A stretch of 64,000 bases of DNA from Flaviaestuariibacter sp. (GCA_025963645.1 JAOQAI010000013.1:1-64000), one strand, 5' to 3'; counted from the stretch's first letter, positions 19,196-29,695 are shown. The notes: generated from the letters alone by a model not told the origin. A program made the numbers and translations.

Positions 19196-20977
19196 ATGAG
19201 CACGGCACAAACAGCAAGTCTTAAAGGTGGCGAATGGCTGATCAGGGAAAGTGAGCCCGCCTCCACTTTTATCCCTGAAAACTTTACTGAAGAACAGCAC
19301 ATGATCAGCGATATGTGCAACCAGTACCTTGATACGGAGGTTTTTCCGATACTGGATCGCATTGACTCCATGGAGCCAGGCTTGATGCGTTCCCTGGTGC
19401 AAAAAGCAGGTGAACAAGGCTTGTTGGCCACTTCTTTTCCGGAGGAATATGGGGGATTGGGAAAGGATTTTGTTACATCAACCATTGTGAATGAGCATTT
19501 AGGTGCCGGGCATTCTTTTTCGGTAGCTATTTCGGCTCATACAGGAATTGGCACTTTACCTATTCTCTACTTCGGCACTGAGGATCAAAAGCAGAAGTAC
19601 ATCCCAAAATTAATAAGTGGTGAATGGACAGGCGCTTACGGTCTAACAGAACCGAATAGTGGCAGCGACGCGTTGGGCGCTAAAACAACGGCGAAGTTGA
19701 GCGGGGATGGGAAGCATTATTTATTGAATGGTCAAAAATGCTGGATCACCAATGGCGGCTTTGCTGATGTTTTTAATGTATATGCGAAGATTGACGGCGA
19801 TAAGTTTACGGGCTTTATTGTAGAAAGAGGGTTCGAGGGTTTTACGCAAGGCCCCGAAGAGCACAAAATGGGTATTAAGGGCTCGTCCACGGTGCAGCTT
19901 TATTTCCAGGATTGTAAAGTGCCGGTGGAGAATGTTTTAGGTGAAATAGGAAAAGGCCATAAGATCGCTTTCAATATCTTGAACATTGGTCGTTTGAAGC
20001 TTTGCGCGGCAGCCTTAGGAGGTGCCAAGCGGGCTATCACTACTTCGGTGGATTATGCAATCAACCGCGAACAATTTCAGACATCTATTTCAAAGTTCGG
20101 TGCTATCCGTCATAAGCTGGCCGAAATGGTGATTGGTACGTATGCCAGCGAGAGTGCGCTGTATCGCACCGCCTCATTGATCGATGAAAGAGAGAAAGAA
20201 TTATTGGAAGAAGGCAAGCCTTTTAATGAGGCTTTGCTGGGCGCTGCGGAAGAATACGCTATCGAGTGCGCCATCTTAAAAGTGCATGGAAGCGAGGTAT
20301 TGGATTTTTGCGTGGACGAAGGTGTGCAGATACACGGTGGCAATGGCTTTAGCGATGAATACAATATTTCCCGTGCTTACCGCGATAGCCGCATCAACCG
20401 CATCTACGAAGGCACGAATGAAATTAACCGCCTGCTTACGGTTGATATGACCCTGAAACGGGCTATGCAAGGGCGTTTGGCCATGATGGGGCCAGCTATG
20501 AAAGTGTCGCAGGAGCTAATGTCCATTCCTGATTTTGGCGAAGAAGATGAAACACCTTTTGGCCCGGAGCGCAAGCTGGTAGCCAATTTTAAGAAAACCA
20601 TTCTCTTGACGGCTGGGGCAGCTGCGCAAAAGCTGATGATGAAGCTGGAGCGGGAGCAAGAGCTTTTAATGAATATCGCCGATATGTCCATTGATACGTT
20701 TGTAGCGGAAAGCCTGCTGCTGCGGGTGATGCGTCTTACCGAAGAAGGGAAAGCCACCGAAGTGCATCGCGATATTTTGGGTTGCTTTTTATATGACGCA
20801 GCGGACCGGATTGGCAAAGCCGGTAAGGATGCGGTAAATGCCTTTGCCGAAGGCGATGAGCAGCGTATGATTCTTATGGGATTGAAGCGGTTTACGAAGG
20901 CGCAACCATTTAATAGTAAGGAGGCACGCCGCCGGATTGCAAAAGCATTGATTGAAGAAAAGCGTTATTTCTTATAA
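19196..20977 (+). CDS. Acyl-CoA dehydrogenase
   Basis: AYGLTEPNSGSDA, KCWITNGGFADVF, QIHGGNGFSDEYNISRAYRDSRINRIYEGTNEINR. Confidence 0.95.
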   Translation: MSTAQTASLKGGEWLIRESEPASTFIPENFTEEQHMISDMCNQYLDTEVFPILDRIDSMEPGLMRSLVQKAGEQGLLATSFPEEYGGLGKDFVTSTIVNEHLGAGHSFSVAISAHTGIGTLPILYFGTEDQKQKYIPKLISGEWTGAYGLTEPNSGSDALGAKTTAKLSGDGKHYLLNGQKCWITNGGFADVFNVYAKIDGDKFTGFIVERGFEGFTQGPEEHKMGIKGSSTVQLYFQDCKVPVENVLGEIGKGHKIAFNILNIGRLKLCAAALGGAKRAITTSVDYAINREQFQTSISKFGAIRHKLAEMVIGTYASESALYRTASLIDEREKELLEEGKPFNEALLGAAEEYAIECAILKVHGSEVLDFCVDEGVQIHGGNGFSDEYNISRAYRDSRINRIYEGTNEINRLLTVDMTLKRAMQGRLAMMGPAMKVSQELMSIPDFGEEDETPFGPERKLVANFKKTILLTAGAAAQKLMMKLEREQELLMNIADMSIDTFVAESLLLRVMRLTEEGKATEVHRDILGCFLYDAADRIGKAGKDAVNAFAEGDEQRMILMGLKRFTKAQPFNSKEARRRIAKALIEEKRYFL

Positions 20978-20993
20978 ATATGTTTTGATTACA

Positions 20994-21023
20994 TTGGCAC
21001 TCGTTATGAGTGCCAATTTTTTT
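20994..21023 (+). terminator. Rho-independent terminator-like hairpin
   Basis: TTGGCACTC-GTTAT-GAGTGCCAA followed by TTTTTTT; perfect 9-bp stem. Confidence 0.8.
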
Positions 21024-22175
21024 ACCAGGACTTTCCTGCTGTTCTTTTTTACAGCTAATCTTTTTTCAGCTGCTGCGCAAACCCCATTCTATGGTCGCAC
21101 CACCGGTCGCCTGCCTTACCTCGAATATGGCTTAGGAGATGACCGGCTGGGTGGCGCTAAAATGGGCTATCTCGACTCAAATATTTTAGTGAAAGTGGTA
21201 GATACGGCCGGTGGCGATTATAAGGTACAATTATCCGCAGCGCACTCAGCCTATCTCCCCAAAACCGCCTTTAAATTTGATACGGCGATCAAACCAAAGC
21301 CTTATTACCTCACCGGCAGCTGGCGGGTTTGGGGCGATTCAGCGTATGATTATGTAACGGTGGGCTTGCCGGAAAAGCTGCCCTACCGGAGTGTGCAACA
21401 GGTGGCCCCATCGCGTATTGTGGTAGATGTTTTTGGCGCTACCTCGAATACCAATTGGATCACCCAATTAAAAACCGTTAAAGAGATAAAGCGGGCCTGG
21501 TATGAACAAGTGGAAGCTGATGTTTTTCGCATTTATATTGAATTGAAGCACGACCAGCATTGGGGCCATCTTGTTTATTACCGCGGCAATGCCTTGACGG
21601 TTCGCATTAAACGCCAGCCCTCTTCTTTGAAACCCAAAGCACTTACGATTGCGATTGACGCTGGTCATGGTGGCGCTAATGCAGGCGCTAAAGGGACTAC
21701 AACCGGTATTGCCGAAAAAGACTACACGCTAAAGATGGCAAAGCAGCTGGAAGGCTACCTGAAGCGAAAGGGCTTTCATGTGTATATGACCCGCACCGAA
21801 GATGTGGACATTAGCATGGTAGATAGAACAATCCTGCTGCGGGAAGCGGCGCCAGACCTGCTTCTTAGCATTCACCTGAACTCTTCCGGCAACAAAACGG
21901 TGAAAGGTGTGAGCACTTACTATCGCTATATCGGTTTTCAGCCGCTCACAGAAAAAGTGCTGAACCGCATGCTGGATTTAGGTCTAAACAACTTCGGTAA
22001 CATCGGTGCGTTTAATTTTTCTTTAAGCGGGCCAACCGAGTACCCGAACTGTTTAGTAGAGGTGGCGTTTTTAAGCAATGCAGAAGACGAGCAGAAAATT
22101 ACCAGTGAGAAGTTTCATAAGGACGTTGCCAAAAAGATTTATAAAGGTGTGCGGGATTGGTTACGCTCATTGTAG
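21006..22175 (+). CDS. N-acetylmuramoyl-L-alanine amidase (Amidase_3), exported
   Basis: IAIDAGHGGANAGAKG, EKDYTLKMAKQL, SIHLNSS, VEVAFLSNAEDE. Start at 21006 gives a signal-peptide-like N-terminus; track start is 20952. Confidence 0.85.
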   Translation: MSANFFTRTFLLFFFTANLFSAAAQTPFYGRTTGRLPYLEYGLGDDRLGGAKMGYLDSNILVKVVDTAGGDYKVQLSAAHSAYLPKTAFKFDTAIKPKPYYLTGSWRVWGDSAYDYVTVGLPEKLPYRSVQQVAPSRIVVDVFGATSNTNWITQLKTVKEIKRAWYEQVEADVFRIYIELKHDQHWGHLVYYRGNALTVRIKRQPSSLKPKALTIAIDAGHGGANAGAKGTTTGIAEKDYTLKMAKQLEGYLKRKGFHVYMTRTEDVDISMVDRTILLREAAPDLLLSIHLNSSGNKTVKGVSTYYRYIGFQPLTEKVLNRMLDLGLNNFGNIGAFNFSLSGPTEYPNCLVEVAFLSNAEDEQKITSEKFHKDVAKKIYKGVRDWLRSL

Positions 22176-22985
22176 ATCCACATGTTTTGATGTAATGGCG
22201 CTTCCAAAAAAGGAAACGGCCTTTGCATCAAAATCCTGTGTCGAATCGGTTGTATAGAACCGTTGCTTTCCATTCTTGCTCAATGAGCTTTCCATTTCCG
22301 GATGACGGCCGAGGTATTCTTGTAAACTTTCGGCGACAATTTCTCCCTGCGATACAAGATTAACAGAGTCGGGAAGGAATTGCCGGATCTTGTCTTTCAA
22401 TAAAGGATAATGGGTGCAGGCTAATAAAAGCGTATCAATTTGGGTGTGCTGTTGCAGCAAGTTATCTATATGCTTCTTGATAAAATAATCAGCGCCATCG
22501 CCCAGGTGCTCGCCATTTTCTACCAATGGCACCCACATGGGGCAGGCTTCTTGCGCAACATTCAATTCCGGGAAGAATTTTTCAATTTCCAAAAGATAGG
22601 ATCCCGATTGAACCGTGCCGCTTGTCGCTAATATGCCGATGCTGCCTGTGGTTGAATAATTGCCAATTACCTCAGTAGTGGGCCGAAGAACGCCCAATAC
22701 TCTGGCTGTTGGATTTAGGGAAGCCAGGTCTTGCTGTTGAATGCTGCGAAGGGCTTTTGCTGAAGCGGTGTTGCAGGCAAGGATAATCAGCGGGCAATCT
22801 TTCTCCAGCAGCCATTTCACACATTGCAGCGTATAGCGATAAACCGTTTCAAAAGACCGGTTGCCATAAGGCGCACGGGCATTATCGCCTAAGTATAAAT
22901 AGTCATAGGCAGGGAGCTTATTTACCAGCTCCCGCAGTATGGTTAAGCCTCCATACCCTGAATCAAAAACACCGATGGGCCCCAT
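22167..22985 (-). CDS. murI: Glutamate racemase
   Basis: IGVFDSGYGGLTILREL, YLGDNARAPYG, ACNTASA, LLACTHYPLL. Confidence 0.95.
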   Translation of the reverse strand: MGPIGVFDSGYGGLTILRELVNKLPAYDYLYLGDNARAPYGNRSFETVYRYTLQCVKWLLEKDCPLIILACNTASAKALRSIQQQDLASLNPTARVLGVLRPTTEVIGNYSTTGSIGILATSGTVQSGSYLLEIEKFFPELNVAQEACPMWVPLVENGEHLGDGADYFIKKHIDNLLQQHTQIDTLLLACTHYPLLKDKIRQFLPDSVNLVSQGEIVAESLQEYLGRHPEMESSLSKNGKQRFYTTDSTQDFDAKAVSFFGSAITSKHVDLQ

Positions 22986-22993
22986 AAATAAAA

Positions 22994-23021
22994 TTAGAAG
23001 TACGAAGTTAGAAGTACAAAG
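22994..23021. repeat. Tandem heptad repeat, 14 bp x 2 (TTAGAAGTACRAAG)
   Basis: TTAGAAG TACGAAG TTAGAAG TACAAAG, seen directly. Confidence 0.85.
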
Positions 23022-23052
23022 CCCCGCAAAAGATTTTTGTTTGCTGCAAAAT

Positions 23053-23081
23053 AAAAACCCATCAGGCTATGATGGGTTTTT
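23053..23081 (-). terminator. Rho-independent terminator downstream of ompH
   Basis: AAAAACCCATCA-GGCTA-TGATGGGTTTTT, 12-bp perfect stem. Confidence 0.85.
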
Positions 23082-23097
23082 ATAAAAAAAGGTAAGC

Positions 23098-23646
23098 TTA
23101 TTTCTTCGGAGTGGCGGCAGGGGCACCTACACCAGCTGGCAATTTGATGTTTAATCTCTTAGCAACCAAAGGAAACAGGTCATCGTTTGGCGGCGCTACT
23201 AATAACTGCTCTTTATTGATAACGAATGAATAGCCATTTTCTTTAGCAACAGCGTTCAAAGCAGCCATCACTTTGCGGTAAACGGGGTCCAATAATTCGC
23301 CTTGCTTGCCTTGCATTGCCTGCTGCACAATGCTCTGCCAGTTTTGGATCTGGTAAGCCATCCCTTCCATTTCCTGGCGGGCAATAGTACGAACGGATGC
23401 AGGAGTTTTAGAAGAATCTTTGCTGTTCACCATGCTGTCTTTGCGCTGGTACTCGGAGATCATATAAGCATACTGCGGGTTCAAAGAATCCGCCTGGAAA
23501 CGTTGTAATAAGGTATCGATCTTGCCAACTTCCGGCATCAAGCCTACTACCTGGTCTAAACTGATATAACCTGTCTTTTGTGCAGATGCGCTAACTGTGC
23601 TGAATACAGCGATAAGGGCAACAACTACTAATTTGATCTTGTTCAT
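23098..23646 (-). CDS. OmpH/Skp family periplasmic chaperone
   Basis: Signal peptide, KTGYISLDQVVGLMPEV; next to a second OmpH and bamA. Confidence 0.85.
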   Translation of the reverse strand: MNKIKLVVVALIAVFSTVSASAQKTGYISLDQVVGLMPEVGKIDTLLQRFQADSLNPQYAYMISEYQRKDSMVNSKDSSKTPASVRTIARQEMEGMAYQIQNWQSIVQQAMQGKQGELLDPVYRKVMAALNAVAKENGYSFVINKEQLLVAPPNDDLFPLVAKRLNIKLPAGVGAPAATPKK

Positions 23647-23726
23647 GAGAGTTTGTAATGTTTTAATGATGATATTTTATTGGTAGAATTGGTTGTCTGC
23701 TGGAAGAGCCTTTGACATTTTTTTAA

Positions 23727-24239
23727 TTATTTCACACCCAGCTCTTTCAAAACGTCTTCGCTTTTTTCAAGTTTTGGGTCGGCAAATATAACCGTTATTC
23801 CTTCGCTTTTGTCGAGGATAAAATCATAACCGCGCTGCACTGCCAGTTTCTGAACGGCATTGTAAACCTTGTCCTGTACCGGCTTTATCAGCTCCTGGCG
23901 CTTTTTAAATAAGTCGCCTTCAAAACCAAAACGCTGGCGCTGCAGATCACGCAATGCCTTTTCTTTTACAAATAACTGGTCTTCGCGTTTTTTGCGCAGA
24001 TCGTCGCTAAGCATCACTTTTTCCGCATCAAAGTCAACATACATTTTATTCAGTTCGGCTTCCTGCTTGCTGATCTCTTTTTGCCAGCCTTCTGCAATAA
24101 CATCCAGGTTCTTTTGCGCCGACTTATAATCCGGCATGCGGTCCAGGATGTATTTGGTGTCTATCACGGCATAGCGCTGGGCAAATGTTGTTGCGCCAAG
24201 CACCAAGCTGCAAGCGAACAATAAAAAAATCTTTTTCAT
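23727..24239 (-). CDS. OmpH/Skp family periplasmic chaperone
   Basis: QRYAVIDTKYILDRMPDYKSAQKNLD, coiled coil, KPVQDKVYNAVQKLAVQRGYDFILDKS. Confidence 0.9.
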   Translation of the reverse strand: MKKIFLLFACSLVLGATTFAQRYAVIDTKYILDRMPDYKSAQKNLDVIAEGWQKEISKQEAELNKMYVDFDAEKVMLSDDLRKKREDQLFVKEKALRDLQRQRFGFEGDLFKKRQELIKPVQDKVYNAVQKLAVQRGYDFILDKSEGITVIFADPKLEKSEDVLKELGVK

Positions 24240-24273
24240 AAATCTTGAATTAGAAATTTAAAATCTTTAAATC

Positions 24274-27000
24274 TTATTCTGGTTCAAAGCCTAACATAAA
24301 GGTGAACTTACTCGCATTCTTCAAGCCTTTTTCTGCCGGGTTGATGCGGTCTAAACCGATACCATAATCAAAGCCCAGCATACCAAACATCGGCAGGAAG
24401 AAACGCATACCCACACCCACGCTGCGGCGAAGACGAAACGGATTGTACTCCTGGAAATTCTTCCAGCCGTTAGCGGCATCAAAGAAGGTTAAGGCATAAA
24501 TGGTGCTGGCAGCGCTGCGAACGATCGGGTAGCGCAACTCCATTGAATACTTATTGAAGATCGTAAAGTATTCGCTTGCCTGGCTGAGGTCCGGATTGAT
24601 CGCCGGGTTAGATGTTTGGAAAACCGGGTAACCACGAAGGGCAATAACATCATAACCCAGGATACCCTGGTTATTGGTCAAGCCATCACCACCCACCTGG
24701 AAGCGTTCAAAGGGTGAGAAATCAAGTTTCTTGGTATAGCGGCCCATGAAGCCATACTTCGCAGCCAATTTCAATACAAACTGGCGGTTCTTGTCTTCGC
24801 CTTTTGCACGACCGATCGGTACAAACCATTCTGCGTTGAAACGCCATTTATGATATTCCGGATTCTTAAATTGATTTCCGGAAGTCAGCAGGTCTTTGTT
24901 GAATAAGGAATAGGGTGGCGTAAACTGCACACTCGCGGTCATGTTCGAACCACTGGTAGGGAACTGCGGATCGAATACAGAAGAGCGTTGCAGCGCTACT
25001 TTCAGACTAACGTTGTTAGAAGTGCCATTATCAAAACCAAAGCCCTGGAACGCATAGTTCTTTAATTTATACTGCGTATAGTTTAAAGAATACATCAGGC
25101 TGAAATAGTCATCCGGCCATTTCAATTGCTTACCTAACGACAAGCCCACACCTACGGTGCGCAGGTAGCTATTGTTACCGGCTTCTTTAGAAATCTGCCC
25201 CGTCAACGGGTCATACACGTTAGCGAATTTGCTATTATACAAGCTAATCGTTAACGGATTACGTTTCTTACCGCTCAGCCAAGGTTCTGTAAAAGAAAAA
25301 TTATAAGAGCGATAGGCACGCCCATTGGATTGTACCCGCAGACTAAGTTTCTGACCATCGCCGGACGGCAATGGATCCCAGGTTTCTTTTTTAAAGATGT
25401 TGCGGATAGAAAAATTATTGAAGGTCACACCTAAGGTTCCTGTCAAACCGATGCCGCCGCCCCAGCCGGCAGAAAGCTCCAACTGGTCAGATGATTTTTC
25501 TTCCAGGTTCCAGTTGATGTCAACCGTTCCATCTTCCTGGTTTGGATTTACACCGGGGTTGATCTTTTCCTGGTTGAAGAATTGGAGTTGCGACAACTCA
25601 CGTTGGGAGCGAATAAGGTCCGAACGGCTAAACTTATCGCCAGGCATGGTGCGCAATTCACGACGGATGACATAATCCTTTGTTTTGTCATTGCCGTAAA
25701 TATTCACGTTCTTGATAGTGGCTTGCGGCCCTTCTACCAGGCGGATCTCGTAATCAATGGTGTCGTTGTAAACCGAAGTTTCTACAGGATCGGCACGGAA
25801 GAAAAGGTAGCCATCATCCATGTAAAGACCACTGATATCGCCGCCTTCAGCGGAAAGCTCTTTTCCCAGACGCTTGTTTAAAACACTCAGGTTATAGGTA
25901 TCGCCTTTGCGTATGCGAAGGAATGCATTCAATACAGAATCGCTGTATTTGGTATTGCCCCGGAAAGCAATGTTGCCGAAATAATATTTACGTCCTTCGT
26001 TCACTTTTACATCAATATTCAGGTTGCCGTCGGAAGTATAATACATCGCGGTGTCTTCTATCTGCGCATCGCGGTAGCCTTGGGCATTATAGTAATCAAG
26101 CACCTTTTCAAGGTCTTCTTCATATTTCTTGGCATCGAACTTGGCGCCGCTGAATAACTTAAACCGTACATAAGGATCAAGGAAAGCCTTTGTTTTAGAG
26201 AAAGAGAGAAAACCCCAGTTGCCTGCCCATTCATTAAAAGAAATACGGTCGTTAGTGCCGAAAGGAGAAGAGGACTTAGCAGGGTTGAGCGTTAGCTTGC
26301 TCATTTCCTTTGTGCCCTTCATTTCTTTCTTCAGCTTCAGGTCACTTATATTTTCATTGCCATAAAAGCTTACCTGGTTCACTTTTACTTTTGAACCCCT
26401 GTCAACGTAAATGGTAATGTCGTTTGAATTCGCTAAACCGGCGCTTGGCTTTTCTTCAATACGAACCTGCACATTGCGGAAGCCTTTACCCGCATAAAAC
26501 TTTTGGATCACCTCGGTGGCATTGCGCCTTGTGTTTTCGGTAATGATAGTGGATTTGCTTAACCCTATTTTCCCTTGCAATTCTTCCGCATCCGATTTTT
26601 TAATGCCTTCGAATTTAAAATTGCCTAAGCGCGGTCGCTCCTGAACCGCAATTTCCAAAGTGATGGCATCGCCCTCTATACTGGTGATAAATATTTGGAT
26701 ATTGGAAAAAAGCCGCTGGCGCCAAAGGTTGGCAATGGCTTTTGAAAAAACATCGCTGCCAGGAATTTGAATTTTGTCCCCTGCCTGCAAACCGGAAATA
26801 GAAATTACGATGGCTGTATCCAGGAAGTTGGCACCGGTTACGCTTACCGACCGAACTGTATATTCTTTAGGACGCCCGGCCTCCAATCCTAATAGAGTAG
26901 GATCAACGGATGTGGTCGTAGTATCCTGTGCAAAAGAAGCCGTGCCGGCAACACTGATGCAAAGCAGAAGAAGGCAAAAACGGTTTAGAAGTTGTCGCAT
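24274..27000 (-). CDS. bamA: Outer membrane protein assembly factor BamA
   Basis: POTRA repeats plus C-terminal barrel; clustered with ompH and uppS. Confidence 0.93.
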   Translation of the reverse strand: MRQLLNRFCLLLLCISVAGTASFAQDTTTTSVDPTLLGLEAGRPKEYTVRSVSVTGANFLDTAIVISISGLQAGDKIQIPGSDVFSKAIANLWRQRLFSNIQIFITSIEGDAITLEIAVQERPRLGNFKFEGIKKSDAEELQGKIGLSKSTIITENTRRNATEVIQKFYAGKGFRNVQVRIEEKPSAGLANSNDITIYVDRGSKVKVNQVSFYGNENISDLKLKKEMKGTKEMSKLTLNPAKSSSPFGTNDRISFNEWAGNWGFLSFSKTKAFLDPYVRFKLFSGAKFDAKKYEEDLEKVLDYYNAQGYRDAQIEDTAMYYTSDGNLNIDVKVNEGRKYYFGNIAFRGNTKYSDSVLNAFLRIRKGDTYNLSVLNKRLGKELSAEGGDISGLYMDDGYLFFRADPVETSVYNDTIDYEIRLVEGPQATIKNVNIYGNDKTKDYVIRRELRTMPGDKFSRSDLIRSQRELSQLQFFNQEKINPGVNPNQEDGTVDINWNLEEKSSDQLELSAGWGGGIGLTGTLGVTFNNFSIRNIFKKETWDPLPSGDGQKLSLRVQSNGRAYRSYNFSFTEPWLSGKKRNPLTISLYNSKFANVYDPLTGQISKEAGNNSYLRTVGVGLSLGKQLKWPDDYFSLMYSLNYTQYKLKNYAFQGFGFDNGTSNNVSLKVALQRSSVFDPQFPTSGSNMTASVQFTPPYSLFNKDLLTSGNQFKNPEYHKWRFNAEWFVPIGRAKGEDKNRQFVLKLAAKYGFMGRYTKKLDFSPFERFQVGGDGLTNNQGILGYDVIALRGYPVFQTSNPAINPDLSQASEYFTIFNKYSMELRYPIVRSAASTIYALTFFDAANGWKNFQEYNPFRLRRSVGVGMRFFLPMFGMLGFDYGIGLDRINPAEKGLKNASKFTFMLGFEPE

Positions 27001-27106
27001 AAATAGGAAAATTCAGTCAAAACCCACAGCAGTCAGGGCTTTGGGAAGGCAAATTAACGGTAATAATTGAAGGGTTTTGTTAAAAGAGAAGCCCTAATAA
27101 TAAGTA

Positions 27107-27862
27107 TTAAGAAGAAGTTGGGCTTACCTGCTCACTGGTCTTTCCGAACCGCCGCTCCCGGTTCTGGTAGTCAAGAATGGCTTCATAAAGATTCGTTTTA
27201 CGAAAGTCGGGCCAACGGACGGGAGTGAAGTAAAGCTCGGCATAAGCCAGTTGGTACAGCAAAAAGTTGGAGATGCGGTATTCTCCGCTGGTGCGGATCA
27301 TTAGTTCGGGGTCGGGCAGCTCACTGGTGGACAGGTATTGCTGAAGGGTGGATTGATCAATTTCTTCGATATTCAGGGCTCCTTTTTTTACCTCCCAGGC
27401 AATGCTCTTTACCGCGTTCAATAGCTCCCAGCGGCCACTATAACTAAGCGCCATCACCAGGTTTAAGCCGGTGTTTTCCTTTGTAAAGTCTAAAGCTTCC
27501 TGCAGCTCTTTCTGGGCATAGGCCGGTAACATACTCAGGTCGCCAATCACATGCAACTTAATATTGTTCTTGTGCAGGCTTTCCACTTCGTTGCGGATGG
27601 TGGTCACCAGCAGTTCCATTAAGCCTACTACTTCGTATTGCGGACGATCCCAATTCTCGGTGGAAAAAGCGTATAGCGTGAGATAACCAATACCCAATTC
27701 CGCACAGCCTTCCACAATATCGCGTACGCTTTCAACCCCGTGGTAATGACCAAAAAGACGGTCCTTGCCGTGTTCTTTCGCCCAACGCCCGTTGCCATCC
27801 ATAATGATGGCGATATGCCGGGGCAGGCGTTCTTTGTCGATCTGGTCTAACAGCGCTGACAT
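27107..27862 (-). CDS. uppS: Isoprenyl (undecaprenyl diphosphate) synthase
   Basis: PRHIAIIMDGNGRWAKEHG, TLYAFSTENWDRP, DPELMIRTSGEYRISNFLLYQLAYAELYFTPVRWPDF. Confidence 0.96.
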   Translation of the reverse strand: MSALLDQIDKERLPRHIAIIMDGNGRWAKEHGKDRLFGHYHGVESVRDIVEGCAELGIGYLTLYAFSTENWDRPQYEVVGLMELLVTTIRNEVESLHKNNIKLHVIGDLSMLPAYAQKELQEALDFTKENTGLNLVMALSYSGRWELLNAVKSIAWEVKKGALNIEEIDQSTLQQYLSTSELPDPELMIRTSGEYRISNFLLYQLAYAELYFTPVRWPDFRKTNLYEAILDYQNRERRFGKTSEQVSPTSS

Positions 27863-27909
27863 ATAGTAGTTATGCCGGCAAATGTAAGCGGAATGTTTAA
27901 CTGTAGCGC

Positions 27910-28749
27910 CTATTTAAACTTAGGGCATTTGTAGGATTGCAGGTTGAAACTGACATAAAGAATAGCGGTTGCAAACTGGTCGTTCTGCTTGCTATTGCCC
28001 CGCTGAAAGCCTTTTGGATTGGTGATACCGAACTCGTAAGAGCGATCCGATAGCAAAGCAGCCGGAGAAGGTGTTCCATCAGGATTGTCAGGAAATATAG
28101 CTGGATCAACATAGGTTTTGCTCACATCGTCCAGGTAATCGGTTGTAGTAAAGCGATGAACGATCTCGAAACCAATATTAATGCGTTCGTTGATAGCGTA
28201 CTTCACCCCCACACCAAACGGAATAGAAAAAGCCATGCTGTTATAAGGCTTGCGGTCCCGGTAGCTGGTATCTCCCTGCCCTTCCGTGCCTAAAGGACGG
28301 AGGTAATATTTTTCGCCACCGAGGTAAGCGTACGGATCATAATTAAAAATACCGACGCCTAAGGTAACGTATGGTGAGAACCGGAAATCAGGGTTACCTG
28401 GCATAAAGCGGTAGAAGTTGAAATCGCCTTGTATGCCTAATTCCCATACATTGGAATTGAAGCTCAGGTTGCGCTGGCGCATGGTCAGGTTCTCTTTGTT
28501 ATACGCATCGGAATAACCCAACTGCGCAAAAGAGGCACCGACGCGGAGAGCGATATAATTGCCGAAATTTTTACGGAAGAATGCGGTTGCTGCTGGCTTT
28601 GGACGATTAAGATGCGCTCTTGTATTCAGGTCGCCAAAATAATGAGCGCCGCCAATGCCTATTCCAAACTCACCTTCCTGGAAATAACCTTGTTGGGCAA
28701 ATAAAGCGGTAGGCAGGCAAAGAGCCAGAACGGCAAGAATCTTTCTCAT
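27910..28749 (-). CDS. Outer membrane beta-barrel protein (DUF6089-like)
   Basis: Signal peptide MRKILAVLALCLPTALFAQQ, then EGEFGIGIGGAHYFGDLN; internal ATG at 28749 preferred. Confidence 0.8.
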   Translation of the reverse strand: MRKILAVLALCLPTALFAQQGYFQEGEFGIGIGGAHYFGDLNTRAHLNRPKPAATAFFRKNFGNYIALRVGASFAQLGYSDAYNKENLTMRQRNLSFNSNVWELGIQGDFNFYRFMPGNPDFRFSPYVTLGVGIFNYDPYAYLGGEKYYLRPLGTEGQGDTSYRDRKPYNSMAFSIPFGVGVKYAINERINIGFEIVHRFTTTDYLDDVSKTYVDPAIFPDNPDGTPSPAALLSDRSYEFGITNPKGFQRGNSKQNDQFATAILYVSFNLQSYKCPKFK

Positions 28750-28816
28750 AATGGTGCAAATTACAATTTCTCGAAAAGTGAAACGCAAAAAATGGGCTTT
28801 TGTTATATACGGCTCT

Positions 28817-29695
28817 TTAATTCCGCTTGTCCAGTCCCCAGGAAAGCTTATTCCGCAGGGTTTGCAGGAAATTATTTTCGTTGAGCCGCACCAGGTTTAT
28901 CATAAACGATTCCTTGCGGACGGCTAATTGTACGTTTTTGGAAACAAGTTCCCTGCGGGAGTCTAATGCTATGATCACATCGTCCGAGCGGCTTTCCACT
29001 TCAAAAGATATAATGGTGTTGTCCGGAATAATGATAGAGCGGACATTTAAGTTGTGCGGGGCAATAGGCGTAATGACAAATGAACTGGAGTCCGGGAAAA
29101 TGACCGGGCCCTGGCAGGAGAGCGAATAGCCGGTAGAACCGGTAGGCGTGGCTACGATCAATCCATCCGCCCAATAGGTATTCAACAGGTCGCCATTTAC
29201 ATAGGTATGGATCTTCACCATCGGCGCCGTGTCGCGCTTATGAATGGCAAACTCGTTCAGTGCGTAAGGTGTTTCCTGGAAGAGCGGAATATCAGCGTCC
29301 AAATGTATCAGCGATCGCTTGTCCAGAATATAAGAGCGGCGGGAAAGCGCTTTTACGGCTTCCTGCATTTCATCGCGGCCAATGGAGGCTAAGAAGCCAA
29401 GCCGCCCGAAATTGATGCCTGCTATGGGAATATTTTTATTGCGGACAAGCGTTGCCGTATCCAGCAAAGTGCCATCGCCGCCAAGGCTGATCATGAAATC
29501 AATATCGTCTGAAAGGTCTTCGGAATGGGTAAAGCTTTGTACGTTATCCGGCAGGCTTACCTGCCCTCTTATCTCATGAAGCAAAGGTTCGAATATGACA
29601 GGAATAATCTCTTCTTTTTGCAGCTCTTCAAAAAAAAGCTGCACATCTCTTTGCTGACCCAACTCGACAACCCTGCTATATACAGCTACTTTCAA
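28817..29695 (-). CDS. nadK: NAD kinase
   Basis: ISLGGDGTLLDTA, GINFGRLGFLA, DGLIVATPTGSTGYSLSCQGP. Confidence 0.96.
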   Translation of the reverse strand: MKVAVYSRVVELGQQRDVQLFFEELQKEEIIPVIFEPLLHEIRGQVSLPDNVQSFTHSEDLSDDIDFMISLGGDGTLLDTATLVRNKNIPIAGINFGRLGFLASIGRDEMQEAVKALSRRSYILDKRSLIHLDADIPLFQETPYALNEFAIHKRDTAPMVKIHTYVNGDLLNTYWADGLIVATPTGSTGYSLSCQGPVIFPDSSSFVITPIAPHNLNVRSIIIPDNTIISFEVESRSDDVIIALDSRRELVSKNVQLAVRKESFMINLVRLNENNFLQTLRNKLSWGLDKRN

